Shown: positions 10,371 to 21,490 of the stretch, one piece after another
Position numbering within the stretch: the stretch's first letter is position 1
Layout of the letters: every line of letters starts with the position of its first letter
Assembly: GCA_963377175.1 (NCBI GenBank)
Contig: CAUJNA010003500.1
Coordinates: 128,170 to 192,169 of the forward strand
Direction of reading: 5' to 3'
Length of the DNA stretch: 64,000 bases
From: Effrenium voratum
Lineage: Eukaryota > Sar > Dinophyceae > Suessiales > Symbiodiniaceae
Made by a program: the position numbers and the translations under genes
The notes under the pieces: model-generated
Told to the model about the DNA's origin: nothing
Databases searched by the model: none
What the model saw: the letters and a program-made list of their open reading frames with translations, nothing else

Positions 10371-11730
10371 CGCGCCTCGGCGCGCGTTTCTTTTTTTGTT
10401 TATCTCTTTTTTCTCCTTCATATTTGTGGTAAGTTGTTTTTTTGTTATATATGTTGTTTTATAAATGTTTTTTTTGCGCCGGTTTCCTTTTTGCTTCCTT
10501 TCAAAGCAACCCCAAAGGATATCTGGACCCTCAAACTACCCATTGCAAAAGGGATTTCACCTCACCATAATAGTGGGTTGCAACCTTTTTTTTAATGTTG
10601 GAGTTTTGAGGGTCCAGCTCCCATAAACTTAAAAAAAGCAAACAGCACCTGTTTTTAAGACGCTTTGAGGGTCCAGGTACCCCATTTGGGGGATCCCAGT
10701 TTGACACATTCCCATGTCTCTGTTTCGAGGGGAAGCCTTTTTGTTTCTTGAAGGGAGGCGGGAGAGGGGCGAGGTAAGTCGAAGGGTGAAGGACAATCAC
10801 TCCTGGCCTGGTGTCCATGTGGCCGTCGGAAAATGTTCGGGCATGTGCCACGTGAAGCAGGGGTCCCTATATTTCCCCCGGTGGTGGTTTTAAACATCAC
10901 CTTTTTGGCCCATGAAAGGTGAGTGTTTGTTGGTGGGGGTGATATTTTAAGGGGAAATATAGGGAGCCCTGTTAAGCACATGTTCATTGAGCAAGTGTCC
11001 CCTGAGATGCAAGACCCCAGGCCTTGCTCTGGCATGTGAAGCTGGTTTTCGGGGCTCGGCCGGCCCGAAAGAAAAGAGCCCCGCCTTTTTCGCCCGCGTG
11101 TGAGAGTACTGACCCAGCCTTCCATGGAAACCGCGACCCTATTCAAAATACCCGCTGATTTCAGTTGGTAGTTTCGGGAAAACCGATCAGTTTTCCAGGG
11201 TAAATACCTCCTTATTTAGTAGAGGGTCGACATGATACCCTGAAAAAAGGCCGCGTATTTGGAGTAGGGGGAACATTCATTTGCGTGATTGACACGTCCA
11301 ATGCCAAGCTCAGGCAACATGTGGAATGAAGAGGAGGACACAGCGGCTCAGCGGCAGTTTTTCGCGAAGGGGTTTCGGTGCTGGGCCTTGGTTAAGGGCT
11401 GCCTCTTCTTCACTTTTTAGGGGATCCCCTCAAACTGGCCATGTTTTCTTGGCGGCTGCCAGCCATCCCCTTAGCTTTTTAGCTTTTTAGCTTTTTAGTG
11501 TTTAGTGGTAGTTTCCATTTGCTCCACTAAAAGTTAAACTTTTAGCGGGGGATCTGAGGGCGGCCCAGTTTTGGGATAGATTGCTTGATACCTGGTTTGG
11601 TTTATGCCTCAAGTGTGCTTGCGTGAGTGGTCTAAGATTGCCAATCATAGCACGTCAATGCCAGACGTCAGCCAGCGCCACGTCTTAATTTTGTTATGGG
11701 CTCAACCACAGGTTGAGTAGCTTGTTCGGC

Positions 11731-11928
<198 letters not shown>

Positions 11929-12261
11929 CGACTCTCTGCGTCTCGCTCCATCAAAGTGAGGTGCCTCAGCCTCTTTGGCATCCCTAGTTTCGACAATTGG
12001 TCCCCAAGGCCCCAGTTTGAGACGCGTCACTTGCGCCTCTGAAAGTCAGCCTGGTGGCCGGTATCTGCTTAGTTCCCTTCAACAACCCATCCAAAAGGGT
12101 CTGCGTTTCCGCATACAGCCCCCCCATACCCTGTATCCAACAAAGTGGACAGGACCTTTGAAGGAACCTGGTTTCCCAAAGCCCTGTTGGCCTTCCCAAA
12201 AAGGACACCCGGGTTTTCCACCAAACCCCTTTTTTCTCTTGGCTTTGAACATTTGGGGAAG

Positions 12262-12375
12262 GTGGAGTACATGTTGGCGCAAGCCCTGGGCCTGGTGAAC
12301 TCCAAAGCCGGGCTCCCGGAGAAGCTGCTGCGAAAGAGCCCCCTGGACATCCGAGCCTCGGCCATGGGGGCGTAT
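12262..12375 (+). CDS. protein kinase exon: C-lobe after alpha-F
   Basis: After a pyrimidine-rich run and GGGGAAG the frame reads VEYMLAQALGLVNSKAGL, then PEKLLRKSPLDIRAS. If translated further upstream, EHLGKVEYMLAQALG resembles the EHLxxMExxLG helix of CLK/PRP4-like kinases. The exon runs up to an inverted-repeat element at about 12376, which begins the next intron. Confidence 0.7.
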
Positions 12376-12539
12376 GGCGGTGGGATCACATTTTGGGGTA
12401 GGTGAATTCACCACCCATTTTGGTCTATTTTAGTGGGGATTGGGATGTTCACTGGGGGTACGGGATTTTGACCCATGGCCATATCTGCTGCTTCAGGGGG
12501 GGTTTTAGGGGAGGCTTTATAGGGACCCGGTGATTTCAG

Positions 12540-12562
12540 GTCTATCCTTGAGATGGACACAG
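12540..12562 (+). CDS. possible 23-base micro-exon
   Basis: TGATTTCAG precedes and GTGAGTCGGG follows a 23-base segment that can read SILEMDT. Both splice signals are near consensus. The segment is too short to judge by codon content. Confidence 0.3.
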
Positions 12563-12697
12563 GTGAGTCGGGAGGGTGGGGGGGAGTGGCGCTTTCCGTC
12601 GTCTTTTCGGCTTTGTCTTCCATTTGCTTAAGAATATGTTTTATTGTTTCCTTGGTGGTCTTAAAGGGAATCTATCACTACTGGATTTTCTTTCCAG

Positions 12698-12826
12698 GGG
12701 GCTCAAGCAACTGGAAATGGTGCGGGCTCGCAACGAGCGCTTCTGTTTTGCCGTGGACACACATCCACACTCACCAGGAGCTTTGTCCTGCTGCACGGTG
12801 GGCAAGTTTGATTTCCAGCCCACCTA
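12698..12826 (+). CDS. possible exon downstream of an intron element, frame ambiguous
   Basis: It starts after TTTCCAG carried by a CCATTTGCTTAAG-family element (12618-12716). One frame reads LKQLEMVRARNERFCFAVD then THPHSPGALSCCTVGKFDF to a TAA at 12824; another (SSNWKWCGLATSASV) stays open to 12879. If real, the first residues derive from the element's terminal repeat. Confidence 0.4.
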
Positions 12827-12840
12827 AAAGCAACTTCCAG

Positions 12841-12896
12841 CGTGGGCAACTCGATCGATGGACACCCAGCAGTCTGTGAAGCAAACCACCAGCGCA
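12841..12896 (+). CDS. exon ending in a short intron
   Basis: After GCAACTTCCAG the frame reads WATRSMDTQQSVKQTTSA and stops at GTGGGG in phase 0. The next exon (12946) continues in phase 0 with only 49 bases of intron between. The product is not recognised. Confidence 0.55.
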
Positions 12897-12945
12897 GTGG
12901 GGCCGTTACTTGTCCCCATTGTGCATTCCACCTTGAATATCACAG

Positions 12946-13074
12946 ATCCGGCAACTCTTGGCGATGCTTCTTGAAGACGAACATGTCATGTTGGACGGGG
13001 GTGACGTCTATGATCCCTCTTTCAGGGGGATACAGGAGCTTCCTCCAAGGTTCCTGTTTGTTTTTGGTCTTCAG
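12946..13074 (+). CDS. exon, acidic/hydrophobic segment of unknown function
   Basis: Forty-three codons in phase 0-0 between AATATCACAG and GTGTTACC: IRQLLAMLLEDEHVMLDGG, then DVYDPSFRGIQELPPRF and LFVFGLQ. Codon sense is excellent and only this frame is consistent with the AG and GT. It lies downstream of the kinase core. No family recognised. Confidence 0.7.
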
Positions 13075-13165
13075 GTGTTACCAATATGAAGCATGGACCC
13101 CAGAAACCCTCTTTCGACGAATCTCCTTTTTGGCGCCCTGCAACCCGCGAAAAGCCGAACGAAAG

Positions 13166-13317
13166 ACGTCGAAGCGCGGGACGCCTCGTCGTTCGGAGCG
13201 TCCGGAGGACAACTCTACACGCCCTCGCCGGCCTACTTCCCAGTGCAGCGTCTAGGCTCCGCACCCCACGTGCGCTTCAAGGATCGCAGCTTCGAAACGA
13301 ACGACGAAGTGGGGCGG
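13166..13317 (+). CDS. exon, unknown (Ser/Gly/Pro-containing)
   Basis: The best frame reads VEARDASSFGASGGQLYTP, then SPAYFPVQRLGSAPHVRF and KDRSFETNDE. A second frame (TSKRGTPRRSERPEDNS) is in phase with the preceding exon but ends in TAG. The mismatch suggests a different acceptor or an unseen exon in between. Confidence 0.55.
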
Positions 13318-13734
13318 TGGGTGAAACTCGCACTTCTTTTTGTTGGCCCCTGTTCCAGCGTTTGTTTGGTTTGCCTTGTCCGCTTGGTTTGGTAAGGGTT
13401 TGAAAGGAACAGATCAAAAGTTCCAGCCGCTTGGACATAAGCCTTTCCGCCATTGAACGGAAGGCAAGCACTTTTTTCGGGCTAAACCAGTCCTTTGGGG
13501 TTGTTTGACACTAGATGGCCCTTGACCTAGTTTCTTCATCATCTCCAAGGGAAACCTATCTATTTTCTCCAAGAATGGACACCCAGGGCCAACGCGGTTT
13601 GTGTGTCCCAAGTCTTTCTTGGAATTCCCAGTGACGTTTACCTGAAAAAACGACACACACCTGCGAAGCAGAAGTCAACAATGCCTTCCGGAAGCGAAAT
13701 GAGAAACTTCAGCGGATGAGAAAACGGGCTTGGC

Positions 13735-13862
13735 CAGGGCTCCTTAAAAGAAATTCATTTTGCCACCATTTGAAACATGTTGCTTTTTCAACACCAAAAT
13801 AAAGTTGGAAACCACCATTTACAAGTTGCAATGTTTAGGTGTATAGTGTAAGGATCCCTGTT
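13735..13862 (+). mobile_element. intron repeat, family GGGCTCCTTAAAAG
   Basis: Copies run from AGGGCTCCTTAAAAG through GAAACATG...CTTTTTC and ACCACCATTTACAAG to GTGTATAATGTAAGGATCCC. Others: 2758-2882, 18637-18751, 26202-26310, 35484-35600. 108 to 128 bp. The ends GGGCTCCTTA and TAAGGATCCCT are imperfect inverted repeats. Confidence 0.85.
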
Positions 13863-14532
13863 GGCATTTTGTCAACTTTAGTCTATGTACGTGACTTGCA
13901 GATGCTGGGAACAGATGCTGGCTAGTTTGCCAATGAAATCTGCCGGGAGATTTGGCAACGAGCGTAGGGGGTTTGCGGGCCCTGGCATTGCGAGAGCAAC
14001 TGGAGAGCAGCTGCACGAATTTGCCTTTGACCCCCCCCCCCGGCCCTTCAGGGAAAAAGGGCCCCAAGAGTAGCCCCCCCCTCTTTCTTTCTTTTCTCCC
14101 AGAACAGGGGAGCAGTCTTCTGCTTGGGCAGCCAATAGTCACACTTGACACTTGACCTCGGGGCATTCGCCCACGAGATGACGAGAATGCCACCGGAGAT
14201 CCCTGACTTCTTCAGCTGTCGATTTCAACTTCGGCTTGCGTTCAATTCAGCTTCGGAGAGTTCTGGATCTATCATTGATGCATTATCTTGTAAGCGGACA
14301 TTCTGCACTGGGATGCTTTGAACATCGACCAGAAACAAGTTCCCCGGCATCGCCAAAATCATGGCTTTGAGAAGTGACCAGGCCAAAGTTCGTAACAGCC
14401 AACTCCTGGTTTCATGCGAAAGGACACCAACATGAGTTTACTTGAACATATTCAAACAGTGGTTTCACCCTGAACCCAGGGGCCTTTTTTCGCCTTGTCC
14501 AACGCCTGGTGCTGCCTCACCCCCTGGCGACA

Positions 14533-14635
14533 GTTCGACATCCTGAATGGCTCCAGGAGTTGCGGCCCGCGACCTGGGGCCTCTCCTGCGTACTGGGGGA
14601 CGAGAAGAAGTGGGACAAGACAAAGACCGGGCCGC
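14533..14635 (+). CDS. possible exon, unknown
   Basis: After CTGGCGACAG the frame reads RHPEWLQELRPATWGL then SCVLGDEKKWDKTK. A competing frame (FDILNGSRSCGPRPG) is also open. The donor is not obvious. Confidence 0.4.
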
Positions 14636-14881
14636 CGGGTGATCGGGACGGAGGCTCTCCCCATATGGGGGGCTCTAGTTCGGAGCCCCAAAAATGGGCG
14701 CTTCGGTGTCCTTTTGGCTTGAACCAATCAACGTCCCAAAAGGGTACCCTCAAGAAAAGACAGCGAAATGGTAAGAGAGCGGGTCGCTGTGGGGCCTGGA
14801 GTTGTGCAACCAGTCTTTTCGCGCCCCATGACGACCCTTCTGAATGGTAAACGAGCTCATTCCTTCTTGTTACTTCTGCAG

Positions 14882-14944
14882 GTCCCTGCAAGAATCATGA
14901 CCATCACCCGAGGTCAGCGGGGCCGCAACGAGCTCATCCACTCG
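14882..14944 (+). CDS. exon, basic segment of unknown function
   Basis: Twenty-one codons after TTACTTCTGCAG: VPARIMTITRGQRGRNELI then HS, before GGGG. The pyrimidine tract and acceptor are strong. A short segment just upstream (about 14811-14846, FSRPMTTLLN before GTAAAC) may be the preceding exon. Confidence 0.5.
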
Positions 14945-15105
14945 GGGGTTTGCTTGTTTCCGGTTTTTGAATTATAGTAGCCTCTCTTGGTGGTTGTAAG
15001 CATCGCCATTGGGGCCAATTTGAAGTGGTTGTCCTTTTGGCGGGCTCATGCTCTTTTGTTCAGAGGGGACATATGGGGAATGCTGGCAGATCGAGGGTCC
15101 CCCAG

Positions 15106-15174
15106 ATTCACACCACCGGCATTGGATGATGGCGGCATCGATGAAACTGGCCTCCCGAGACCTCCCTGAACAGG
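15106..15174 (+). CDS. exon, unknown, GC donor
   Basis: After GGTCCCCCAG the frame reads SHHRHWMMAASMKLASRD then LPEQ, ending at CAGG followed by GCTCGC (GC donor). A rival frame (FTPPALDDGGIDETGLP) hits a stop. Probably in the same gene as the kinase C-lobe exons. Confidence 0.5.
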
Positions 15175-15444
15175 GCTCGCCATCATATTCAGCGCCCTCA
15201 TGCGTAGGCATGGCCCGGGGGTAGAGAGAGAGCAGGGAGCCTGGGGGCCTATGCTGCGATGAGATCCATGCCCAAAAACCATATCCTTCAGCCAGATTCG
15301 GGGGGGGCAAATTGCAGCCGAATGAAACGAGACAAAACAAAAAACAAAAAAAAACAGGATCTCCCGATCCCAATGTTTCCCAAAGACTCCATCAGCTTCC
15401 TTTTTTTGGCAGCGGGTGGGGTCCCCAACCCATCCCACGGCCAG

Positions 15445-15530
15445 GACGCAGTTGGCGGACTTTGTGCTGACCGCCATGATGCTGGCAGCTCGGCCGGCAC
15501 AGAACGGCTCAACGTTGCCCGAGTCTGGGC
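15445..15530 (+). CDS. exon, helical segment, possible kinase C-lobe
   Basis: Following CACGGCCAG the frame reads TQLADFVLTAMMLAARPA then QNGSTLPE. An ADFVLxAMML helix resembles the LADFLxxML helix of kinase C-lobes before the RP motif, but the match is loose. The 3' boundary is unclear. Confidence 0.5.
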
Positions 15531-16077
15531 GGACGAGTGCGACATCCCGTTGAGCCAGACTTGGCTTGGCGCCCTTTTTCGCAGTTTCGAACTTTTGCCC
15601 AGCACAAAGTTCACTTTTTCTTCAGAGGGCCGATGTCTGGCGCGGATCCAAGCTGACAAAACGCAGCATTTGCGTTGGCGTTTCCCTTTGGCTTTTTGTT
15701 GGTGTGGGGTGGGTAGGGGCTGGCAGCGCTCCTTTGTGTCCTTGATGGCCTAGCACTGTTGACACGAACACGTGGACCTGTCTTGAACCCGTTTGGACCT
15801 TCGGTACTTGGACCAAGTTTCAGTGGTAGTGGGATGTTTGAGTAACACTCCATGAATGCCGGGATATTTGGGCGTTTTTGGGATGGCCCTTCTGTCAAAA
15901 ACTAAGGATCTGTCGGAGAAGGGCAAAAAGGAAAGCCAAGAGTCGAACCAAAAGCCGGAGAGTGTGGACATGGGTATTTGTTTTGCCTGTTTGTTCAATA
16001 TGGCCGAACAAACTCCTGCCTACCACCCTTGATAGGTTGAGTACGATACGCAAATGAACACATGAGTCCCAATCAAA

Positions 16078-16204
16078 AAACCCGGTAGATGGAGGTTAGT
16101 AAGGGACAATCCCAACTACAAATAGCTGCGGCTGCCTTCTTAGTTCTTGAAGCATGGTTCTGGGGATCGACCATGTTAATACCGGGTTTTGATTCTGACT
16201 CACA
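16078..16204 (+). mobile_element. intron inverted-repeat element, family AAACCCGGTA
   Basis: Ends AATCAAAAAACCCGGTAG and TACCGGGTTTTGATT are inverted repeats; the core has GAAGCATGGTTCTGGG. Other copies: 7207-7330 and 22433-22556. Length 120 to 130 bp, non-coding. Confidence 0.8.
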
Positions 16205-16872
16205 TTGCAAGCGGCGAAGGCATCAGCTGGTTGTGCAATGTGTGTGTGCTTGCGCAATGGAAGCAGTGAAGTTCCGGCAACAGGTTTGCCCAGCTCTCAA
16301 AACCCTTGGAGTCAGGACCAGTTGAGTGCTTGAGATCCCCTGAGAAACAAGCCCAAGAACAGAGAGAGCTTTCTGATCGGGCTTTCTCCGCACCAAGCAA
16401 TCATCAACCAAGCCAAGGGCAGGCAATGTGTGGCCTCTCGAGTTTTCTATGAGCTTTCTGTGAAATGCTCGGAAAGGAGCTGTGGGAAAGAGGGTGTCCC
16501 TTCTGGGCAATGGAAAAAGCCGAAGACCAAGCAAATCAACCAAAGGAAGCTGCAAATCAAGGTACCCTTGGTCCAAATCAAACAAGGTACCTTTGAGACA
16601 TGGCCGCAACGCAAAAGGAAGCCAACGAAACTTGGGGCTGGCTGGGGCTCATGAACCGGAAGGGGAGTCCCAAAACGCCGAGTCGATCGGATGGCTTGGA
16701 AGGGTTCTTCCGGAAAAGGGATTCTTCATCTGACACTGTGTAGTTTGAAGTTTTACCCAATCAGTTTGCAGGTGACTAGATTTTCAGAATCTTGTAGAAG
16801 TTTCTTTTTCACCAGGAAACCAAATCGCGGATGGCTTTTTGTAGGGGTCTCATTCCCTGCCGATGGAATCAG

Positions 16873-16942
16873 CAAGAAACCCCCTTCTGCGAAGCCCGAG
16901 AAGAAAGTTCAAGATCCAAAACCAGGCCGGAGATTCCACCAG
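16873..16942 (+). CDS. possible exon, basic/proline-rich
   Basis: Between GGAATCAG and GTTGGG one frame reads KKPPSAKPEKKVQDPKP then GRRFHQ. It sits within a 420-base open frame, so the boundaries are uncertain, and flanking inverted sequence suggests repeat-derived DNA nearby. Confidence 0.35.
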
Positions 16943-17054
16943 GTTGGGGGCGATTCCATTTCTGCAGAAGGGTTATTTCGGAAGGGGATTCCCTTAGAGG
17001 AAGCCAAATCGGGGGTGGTTTTGTCGGGTTCCCTGCCTATTGAACCAGGCAAAG

Positions 17055-17139
17055 TCTTTGGAGCCTGGCTGTCCTTCCGAGGATCCAGACGACCGACCTC
17101 AGGCCATTGATCTGCCCCTCGGCGAACATCAGAACGGAA
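17055..17139 (+). CDS. possible exon, acidic
   Basis: After CAGGCAAAG the frame reads SLEPGCPSEDPDDRPQAIDL then PLGEHQN. DPDDRPQAIDL resembles the DPxxRPxAxxLL motif of kinase C-lobes, which may be chance at this position. Donor not clear. Confidence 0.35.
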
Positions 17140-17554
17140 AACCTCCTTCAGTGCTTCCCCTTGTTTGGCCATATTTTTTTGGGGGGGTCCTCATTTGTTT
17201 GGGGGTGCTGAACATGAAGGACGAAAAAGGGGTGCAAAAGGAAACTAACCCACAAAAGTAATGAGTATCCACGGATAAGGTATGGTTGTCGTATTTTCTA
17301 CTGAACAAGTTCACGAAAACCATTACCAGTACTGGCAGAAAGCGACCTCCTTCTTTTGTCTTTTTCTGTTTGCCATATTTTTTGGGGGTCCTCATTTTTT
17401 CGGGGGGGGGGGGGGGTGCTGAAAGTGACCAACGAAAAGGGGGGGGGGGCAACCGTTTTGGTTGTTCAAAGGTGTGGTTTTCTTTCCGGATGGCCTGCGT
17501 GGGCCTTTGGTTGCTTCGTGGGTGGTAGGTTAATAGGTTGGGTAGATGGTAGAT

Positions 17555-17905
17555 GGTAGATGGCTGGTTGGTTGGTTGGTTGGTTGGTTGGTTGGCTGGC
17601 TGGTTGGCTGGTGGGCTGGCTGGCTGGCAGGTTGGTATGTAGGTAGGTGATTCGTTGGTTACGTTTGCCAATATGTTAGGTTTGCATTAGATTTGGTTGC
17701 TTGGTCTAGCCATGGCTCGCTTGCTTTGTTTGTTGATTTTTTGTTTTGTCGTGTCTGTTTTTCTGTTTCTTATGTTGTGTTGGGTTGTGTTGTGTGGTGT
17801 GTTGTGTTGGTTGATTGGTTGGTTGATTGCTTGGTTGGTTGATTGCTTGGTTGCTTGGTTGCTTGGTTGGTTGGTTGATTGGTTGGTTGCTGTTTGCTTG
17901 ACTTG

Positions 17906-17937
<32 letters not shown>

Positions 17938-18175
17938 CTTGCCTGCCTGCCTGCCTGCTAGTGCAAGTTGCTTGCTAGTTGCTTGCTAGTTGCTTGTTAG
18001 TTGCTTGCTAGTTGCTTGCTAGTTGCTTGCTAGTTGGCTGTTGGTTGGCTGTTGGTTGGCTGGTCGGTCGGTCGGTCGGTTGGTTTGTTGGTAGGTTAGT
18101 TACTGATTTGTTTGTTTGGTTGTTTGTTTGCGTGCTTGCTCGATCGGTCTGTCGGTCGGTCGGTTGGTCGTGTTT
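17555..18175 (+). repeat. compound G/T-rich microsatellite (TTGG, TTGC, CCTG, TCGG)
   Basis: TTGGTTGG, TTGATTGGTTGC, CTTGCCTGCCTG, CTAGTTGCTTG and GGTCGGTCGG blocks follow one another for about 600 bases. Open frames here are repeat-driven and not genes. Confidence 0.9.
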
Positions 18176-18959
18176 CGATGGTTCTTTGTTTGCAGTTCGG
18201 CTTCTGGTTGGAGACCCTTCATTAGTTTGCTTGGTCGCTTTGCTTGCTTCCTCACTGACACAGTTGTGAGACTGTATGTTGTTGTGATTAGTCATTGAAA
18301 GAGCCAAATCGCACGGCCCTTGGGCTTTGACTTTGTGTGACTTGTATAGATTTCAAGGGTCCACCTACAGTGACTGCCTATCACAGGGTTCGGGCATGGG
18401 CATTCGTGTCGCAAGTTAATTGAGGCCCTCTACTCTACCAGCATGCAAAAAAAAACACCTGTTCTATTGGCTATGCAATGGAATGTGGGCAACTTGTCGA
18501 CGAGCTCACCTCGGGGTAAAATGAGCTTACCCAAAATGAAGGTCCTTTACCGGGAAAAGTCCAGCTTGGTAATCATAGCGCTTCACCCAGAATGGAGCCA
18601 CTTTCAGAAGGCGACAGCCGAAACAGAATTAGTTTTTCAGGGCTCCTTAAACGATACATCTTGCCCATTTGAAACATGGCTTTTTCCAACAAAATAAAGG
18701 GAAACCACCATTACAAGGCAATGTCCAGGTGTATAACGTCAGGATTTCTGTTTTCGCTGTGACGATAGTGCTAGTGTTCCTTGAAGGTCGAGTGAACGCA
18801 AGCCCCGAGGGATTTGAACTCCATGACCTTAGGAAGGGGTTGGCTTCCTTCCAGTTGTCGGTCAACCCAACTGTCGCGATTTTGGGAAGCTGCCGGAGTT
18901 TGTTTTGGGCCATGGGGGACTCACCCAGTTTCACACAAGAGCCAGAGGGACCATCCTCT

Positions 18960-19077
18960 ACCCCCTACTCAAAATACCTGTTTTTTTCAGGGTATTTTTG
19001 GGAAAACCCGGTTTTCAATGGTAAATACCTCCTTTTTTAGTAGAGGGTCGACATGATACCCTGAAAAAAGAGGATCA
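18960..19077 (+). mobile_element. intron inverted-repeat element, family CTACTCAAAATACC
   Basis: CCCCTACTCAAAATACC at one end and GGTATTTTGAGTAGGGG at the other in intact copies; the core has GTAGAGGGTCGACATG and GGAGGTATTT. Other copies: 3060-3184, 4329-4466, 5618-5742, 11139-11273, 39657-39775, in both orientations. This copy is truncated at its right end. Confidence 0.85.
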
Positions 19078-19133
19078 TCCTCTAGTTTTTCGCAAGAGGA
19101 AATCGCATCCGCTAGGATGACTCATGACTTCAT

Positions 19134-19250
19134 CGTGGATGTGGAAGCGCCGGAGCAAAGCAGCAAGCCCTGAGGCCATGGACATCAAGCCTTGGCGACC
19201 CTCCAAACGGCACGCAAAGGAGCATGGATTTGACGTCCGTCAAGCCTTGG
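19134..19250 (+). CDS. possible exon, basic
   Basis: The frame reads WMWKRRSKAASPEAMDIKP, then WRPSKRHAKEHGFDVRQAL and meets GTTTGA. A minus-strand frame is also open here. No clear acceptor was found upstream. Confidence 0.4.
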
Positions 19251-19827
19251 TTTGAATTCGTGGCCGCACAAAAAGGGCAAGGGTGCGCTGTTTGCTTCTT
19301 CTTCTTTTTTAGCCGGCCATCTTTTTTTTCTCCGCCGCACTGGCCTTTGGCGAATCCGGATCCCCCGTTTGGGGCCACGCAGGTTTGAAAGAGGCCCCCG
19401 AGTCTCAAACACGTCAGACGATCTGGCTGAGTCGAAACCTATGGGGGTGAGTGCCCTTTTACCGTTTCTTTTTTGGGGGGAGGGTTCCCCTACTAGAATC
19501 GACTACAGAAAAACAAGTTGGTACTCCTATTCTTTCCTCTCTACTGGAGGACCTTTCATACGCTTGGTCTTCGTCGCTGGGACCATCCCTGTCCGCATCT
19601 TGGGATTTCGGAGCCCTTAAAATGTGGCTGTGGTCGTCAAAACCGATGGGATCCCATTTTGGTGGGTAGGTGAATTCACCACCCATTTTAGGCTTTATTT
19701 TACTGGGGATTGGGATGTTCACTGGGGGTACGATTTGGCTTTCGAGCCATGGCCATGTGATCCATGGGAACCAATAAATTTCCACACGGCGTCGACTCGC
19801 CAGGCGCGCGAGAGGTGAGATGCGCAG

Positions 19828-19877
19828 TGTCCGGGAGAACGCCAGCTCCGAAGCAGATGGATTTGTCGCGTTTGCAG
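19828..19877 (+). CDS. exon ending at an intron element
   Basis: Between GATGCGCAG and GTGCATCC the frame reads VRENASSEADGFVAFA. The GT donor lies seven bases before a CCATTTGCTTAAG-family element (19884-20004), which fills the start of the next intron. Confidence 0.5.
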
Positions 19878-20182
19878 GTGCATCCATTTGCTTAAGGACA
19901 TTTTTTCTATTTTCCTTTGCTGGTTTTAAGGGGAATCTATCACTACTGGACATATATATATATATATATATATTTTTTTCCAGGGGGCTCAAGCAAATGG
20001 AAGGTTGGAATCGTTTTTGTTGGTGATAAAGGGAAGACGAAAGGAGTTGCACCGTTTCGTGGGTCGGAAAAAAAATACACCCGGCTTTTTCGTCTTTTTG
20101 AGGCTACTCTCTTTTTGCGGTTGAATGTTGCGGGGAAGCCAAAAGGACATCGACCTTTCTCTAGTCCCCTATTTTGTGACAG

Positions 20183-20226
20183 CATCAGCTCGATGTGCGG
20201 AACTCAAAGCTCTGGCGCTCTTCCAG
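20183..20226 (+). CDS. short exon, unknown
   Basis: After TTTTGTGACAG the segment reads SARCAELKALALFQ and is followed by GTGGGG. Both splice signals are good. Confidence 0.5.
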
Positions 20227-20340
20227 GTGGGGGTTTACAGCCATCAGCTGTACATTATGCATTTGTTATGACCCTTCCGGAGTCCATGGTTTTCGTGGCC
20301 AAGAACGTGCCAATGAAATAAAACATTGGACTCGGGTTAG

Positions 20341-20433
20341 AGAAGTGGGCCGCTTGGTATCACCCACGCTTCGGCTCCGAGATCGATGTCAGCGATGGGA
20401 AGCTTCTTGACATTGCCATTGGCAGCTTTCAAT
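20341..20433 (+). CDS. exon, unknown, aromatic-rich
   Basis: After CTCGGGTTAG the frame reads KWAAWYHPRFGSEIDVSDG, then KLLDIAIGSFQW. Trp, His and Phe usage and clean codons support it. The phase does not match the exon at 20183, so another exon or a different donor is implied. Confidence 0.55.
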
Positions 20434-20580
20434 GGAGTCGATAGCGTCCTAGGGGTTGATTCCCCATTCTTTTCGACCATCGTTCCAAAAACCGTTTTTC
20501 CGCTTTCCCTGGATTTCCGAAGGTTTTCTCAAAAAATGATTCGGATCCCTGGAAGTTAAGAATGGGGTAGGTACCCCTAG

Positions 20581-20665
20581 CGTCGACGCGAAGGCGCCTG
20601 GCTGGGAGCCGCCCGTCGAAGGGGCGGCGTCTTCGCGGCCGGGAGTTGAGAAGTTGACCGCAGGC
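20581..20665 (+). CDS. exon, Pro/Ala/Glu-rich linker
   Basis: Following GTACCCCTAG the frame reads VDAKAPGWEPPVEGAASS then RPGVEKLTAGLQ. It is G/C-rich and flanked by A/T-rich intron. It looks like a flexible linker. A GC donor (CAG followed by GCATTC) may end it. Confidence 0.55.
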
Positions 20666-21027
20666 TTACAGGCATTCGCCTAAGTTGATTGGCGATTGTG
20701 CGGCTTCCACAGCGGGTACACATGGGTGTGTGTGTGTGTGTTTTTTAGGGCCTGCCGAACAATTTGTTTTCTTTTTTTTTCTTTTTCGTGTGTTTTTGTT
20801 CCTCTTGGTTTCCCTTCAAACCCACCAAGGGGTTGTCTTCAAGGGGCCGCACTGGAATTGCAAAGCGCTTTCACCTCCTTCAGAATTGAAGGAACCTCTC
20901 ACGGGGCAGTCCGATGGAGCCTCCAAGAGGCACAGGCTGGCAACGCCTATCCCAGAAAATCCTGGGTCGGCCTCCGAGCCCAAGTTGCAATAGGCCGTGC
21001 AGTTCTCATAGACCCATCGGCTCATTG

Positions 21028-21142
21028 GTGCATGTTGCCAAGGGATCTTGGGACTTTAACTTTTGGCCCACTAATGGGTTTTCCGTATTGGCCACTCAAA
21101 GTTATTCACTTTGAGCAGGGGAGCAGAAAGCAAAACCGAGTG
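21028..21142 (+). mobile_element. intron repeat, family GTGCATTTTGCCAAGGGAT
   Basis: Copies share GGGATGTTAGGACTTTAAC, ATGGGTTTTCC and AAGTTAAACTTTTAGCAGGG then GAGCAGAAAGC. Others: 1339-1446, 9788-9873, 33033-33152 (diverged). About 110 bp; related at its 3' half to the GGCTCCCAGCC family. Confidence 0.75.
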
Positions 21143-21149
21143 CTCTTGG

Positions 21150-21490
21150 GCCGGGCTAGCAATGTCCAGCCGGATTGCTGGCAGTCAACGCTCCGACTTT
21201 TCCGCGAGAGCTTTGCGCGATTTGTGCATCGCGATTTGCAGTTTGGACCCAAGCTGGGCTGTCACAGGCGTCAAAAAGGAGAGTGAGCGCTCGCTACGCC
21301 AGACAAACCTTTTTGAGCGCGATGAGAAGGCCCTTTGGCGGGTGCACCCATGCAAGAGTTGCTTCCCATCTGAATGGCTTAAGGAAGCCATGCCGATCTC
21401 AGCGAACCGGTTGATTTTTTGGTCGGCCGACTCGGCAACGGCTCTGCCTAGGCCCTTCACAGCCTATGGAAGGCCAAGGCTCGGAGTGGG
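21150..21490 (+). CDS. candidate long exon, unknown
   Basis: A single frame is open for over 110 codons with good codon sense: ALRDLCIAICSLDPSWAVTG, KKESERSLRQTNLFERDEK, ALWRVHPCKSCFPSEWLKEA, MPISANRLIFWSADSATAL. The start follows a repeat element (21028-21142) and exact ends are not fixed. It is the longest open coding-like stretch of the left block. Confidence 0.5.

Noticed and set aside
17697..18307. Leu/Val/Cys-rich open frames resembling membrane proteins
   Set aside because: They are translations of TTGG, TTGC and CCTG repeats.
18790..18845. tRNA-like TTCAAATCC motif on the minus strand
   Set aside because: The stem bases around the loop do not pair properly and no acceptor or anticodon arm can be formed.
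20816..21025. Open frames on both strands near 20.8-21.0 kb (for example LELQSAFTSFRIEGTSHGAV)
   Set aside because: Three frames compete with no splice evidence; support too weak to list as an exon.
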